The notes beneath the pieces are model-generated. The model did no database searches. It was given only the letters and a program-made list of their open reading frames with translations, and had not been told where the DNA came from. A program made the position numbers and the translations under genes. DNA of 64,000 bases from Phycicoccus sp. HDW14. Lineage in GTDB: Bacteria > Actinomycetota > Actinomycetes > Actinomycetales > Dermatophilaceae. Below, in pieces: positions 63,384-64,000 of this stretch. Every line of letters begins with the position of its first letter. Position 1 is the stretch's first letter. Location of the stretch: assembly GCF_011383005.1 (NCBI RefSeq), contig NZ_CP049935.1, forward strand, positions 310,001 through 374,000, given 5' to 3'.

Positions 63384-64000
63384 GTGGCCGACCTCCGCCG
63401 GCTGGCCGACGTCTCGGTCGGCGAGTGGCTCGTGCAGCGGCTCGACCGTCGACCCGACGCGTGGGGGACGGCAGGGTCGGTCGTGCCCACGGGCTTCGCC
63501 CGGGTGGTGCGCGTGCTGCACCCCGTCGGGGAGGGCGGAGCCACGTGGGCGTCCGTCGCGGCTCGCACCGGTCGCACGATGCACCCGCTCGTCCAGTGGC
63601 GGTCCATCGCCGACCACGCGGTCGACGGCCGGTCGAGCGACATCGACCCCGAGGAGGGGAGCATCCCGGCGGAGACGCTCGAGGCGGTGCTGCGGCACTG
63701 CCCGGCCGACGGGGAGGTCGTGCACGCGGTGTGGGACGGCTTCGGCGGCGTCGACCCGGCGACGCCGCTGCTGCCCGGTCACGGACGCTGCTACGCGCTC
63801 TTCGCCGGCCCCCGCGCCGCAGTCACCGACTGGCCCGGCCTCGACACCCCGTGGCACCAGAGCGCGAACCTCGTCTGGCCGGCCGATCGCTCGTGGTGCG
63901 TGGCGACCGAGATCGACTGGGACTTCACCCTGGTGGCGTGCGCCGACGGGGTCGCCGACGCCCTGCGCGCCGAACCGGACCTCGAGACCTACGACGTCGC
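63384..64000 (+). CDS. Conserved hypothetical protein, 3' truncated by the window end
   Basis: The frame from GTG 63384 is open to base 64000 with no stop (at least 205 residues). It reads as a globular, Trp-rich soluble protein: ADLRRLADVSVGEWLVQRLD, SVVPTGFARVVRVLHPVGEG, HAVWDGFGG and the closing WPADRSWCVATEIDWDFTLV. The same WPxDRSWCVATEIDFxSTxV wording recurs in hypothetical proteins of many actinobacteria, all without known function. It starts five bases after the PIG-L stop, so the two genes are probably cotranscribed. Confidence 0.7.
   Translation, partial: MADLRRLADVSVGEWLVQRLDRRPDAWGTAGSVVPTGFARVVRVLHPVGEGGATWASVAARTGRTMHPLVQWRSIADHAVDGRSSDIDPEEGSIPAETLEAVLRHCPADGEVVHAVWDGFGGVDPATPLLPGHGRCYALFAGPRAAVTDWPGLDTPWHQSANLVWPADRSWCVATEIDWDFTLVACADGVADALRAEPDLETYDV

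Overview
The window is high-GC chromosomal DNA from an actinobacterium. Almost every frame is open by chance, the codons are G/C-ending, and the gene set is typical of the phylum: a mycothiol deacetylase (mshB), F420-type enzymes, an actinobacterial dapD, a DUF3117 protein, a VanW-type wall protein and an ECF sigE/rseA/htrA/tatB cluster. From memory, gene order parallels the Mycobacterium tuberculosis Rv1165-Rv1232c stretch (typA, lpqW-like, mshB, fdxC, dapC, dapD, dapE, LOG protein, DUF3117, O-methyltransferase, sigE, rseA, htrA, tatB, mrp, DUF1003, MgtE-N/CBS). Content and style suggest Micrococcales, perhaps Intrasporangiaceae; this placement is inference. I see no rRNA, tRNA, CRISPR array, prophage or transposase.

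Layout. 1-3.4 kb: end of a Na+/solute symporter, then malQ. 3.4-5.1 kb: a 51-bp palindromic tandem array between convergent genes and an AbiEi-like orphan. 5.1-6.9 kb (minus): pterin dehydratase, VIT1-type transporter and class I glutamine amidotransferase. 6.9-12.9 kb (minus): a complete oligopeptide ABC transporter operon in the order SBP, two permeases, two ATPases, with a hairpin after the SBP gene. 13.2-20.0 kb: typA, an LpqW-like SBP, mshB, a flavin reductase and a VanW protein, mostly translationally coupled. 20.1-22.8 kb: a large secreted protein. 22.8-30.6 kb: GNAT/fdxA sharing a promoter, then dapC, gltA, a transglycosylase-like protein, dapD, dapE and a LOG phosphoribohydrolase. 30.7-34.8 kb: two DivIVA-like membrane proteins around an SRPBCC protein, then two polytopic membrane proteins. 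35-42.6 kb: DUF3117, O-methyltransferase, sigE-rseA-htrA-tatB, then mrp, DUF1003 and a PRC/MgtE-N/CBS protein. 42.7-49.7 kb is the most accessory-looking part: a DUF222-HNH protein, three small unknown genes, a two-component system and a PPOX/F420 protein. 49.8-55.6 kb: acyl-CoA ligase, LLM oxidoreductase, EamA exporter and a coupled pair of CitE-like CoA-ester lyases. 55.7-64 kb: L,D-transpeptidase, saccharopine-dehydrogenase-like protein, Gfo/Idh oxidoreductase, esterase, RIO kinase, acyl-CoA dehydrogenase, a YflT-type stress protein, a PIG-L deacetylase and a truncated unknown gene.

How the genes work together. dapC, dapD and dapE give three consecutive steps of the succinylase branch of meso-diaminopimelate/lysine synthesis. 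sigE-rseA-htrA is an envelope-stress regulon with a sigE-type promoter in front. Wall and membrane functions (VanW, L,D-transpeptidase, transglycosylase-like protein, TatB, DivIVA-like proteins) are frequent. The CoA ligase, LLM enzyme, CoA-ester lyases and acyl-CoA dehydrogenase indicate CoA-ester carbon metabolism.

Two features colour the whole annotation. First, eleven genes contain fourteen net -1 frameshifts. Thirteen can be repaired by adding one base to a G or C run of three or more, and the fourteenth to a two-base C run. Flanking start/stop overlaps and family motifs stay in register, so base-calling error is more likely than gene decay. Second, many promoters have a TAnnnT -10 box ending 6-7 bases before the start codon, implying leaderless mRNAs; I used this to choose several starts. 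The window is mainly conserved backbone. The best candidates for something unusual are the palindromic array, the symmetric fdxA/GNAT promoter, several compact palindromes in promoters or leaders, and the C-terminal domain of the 895-residue secreted protein.
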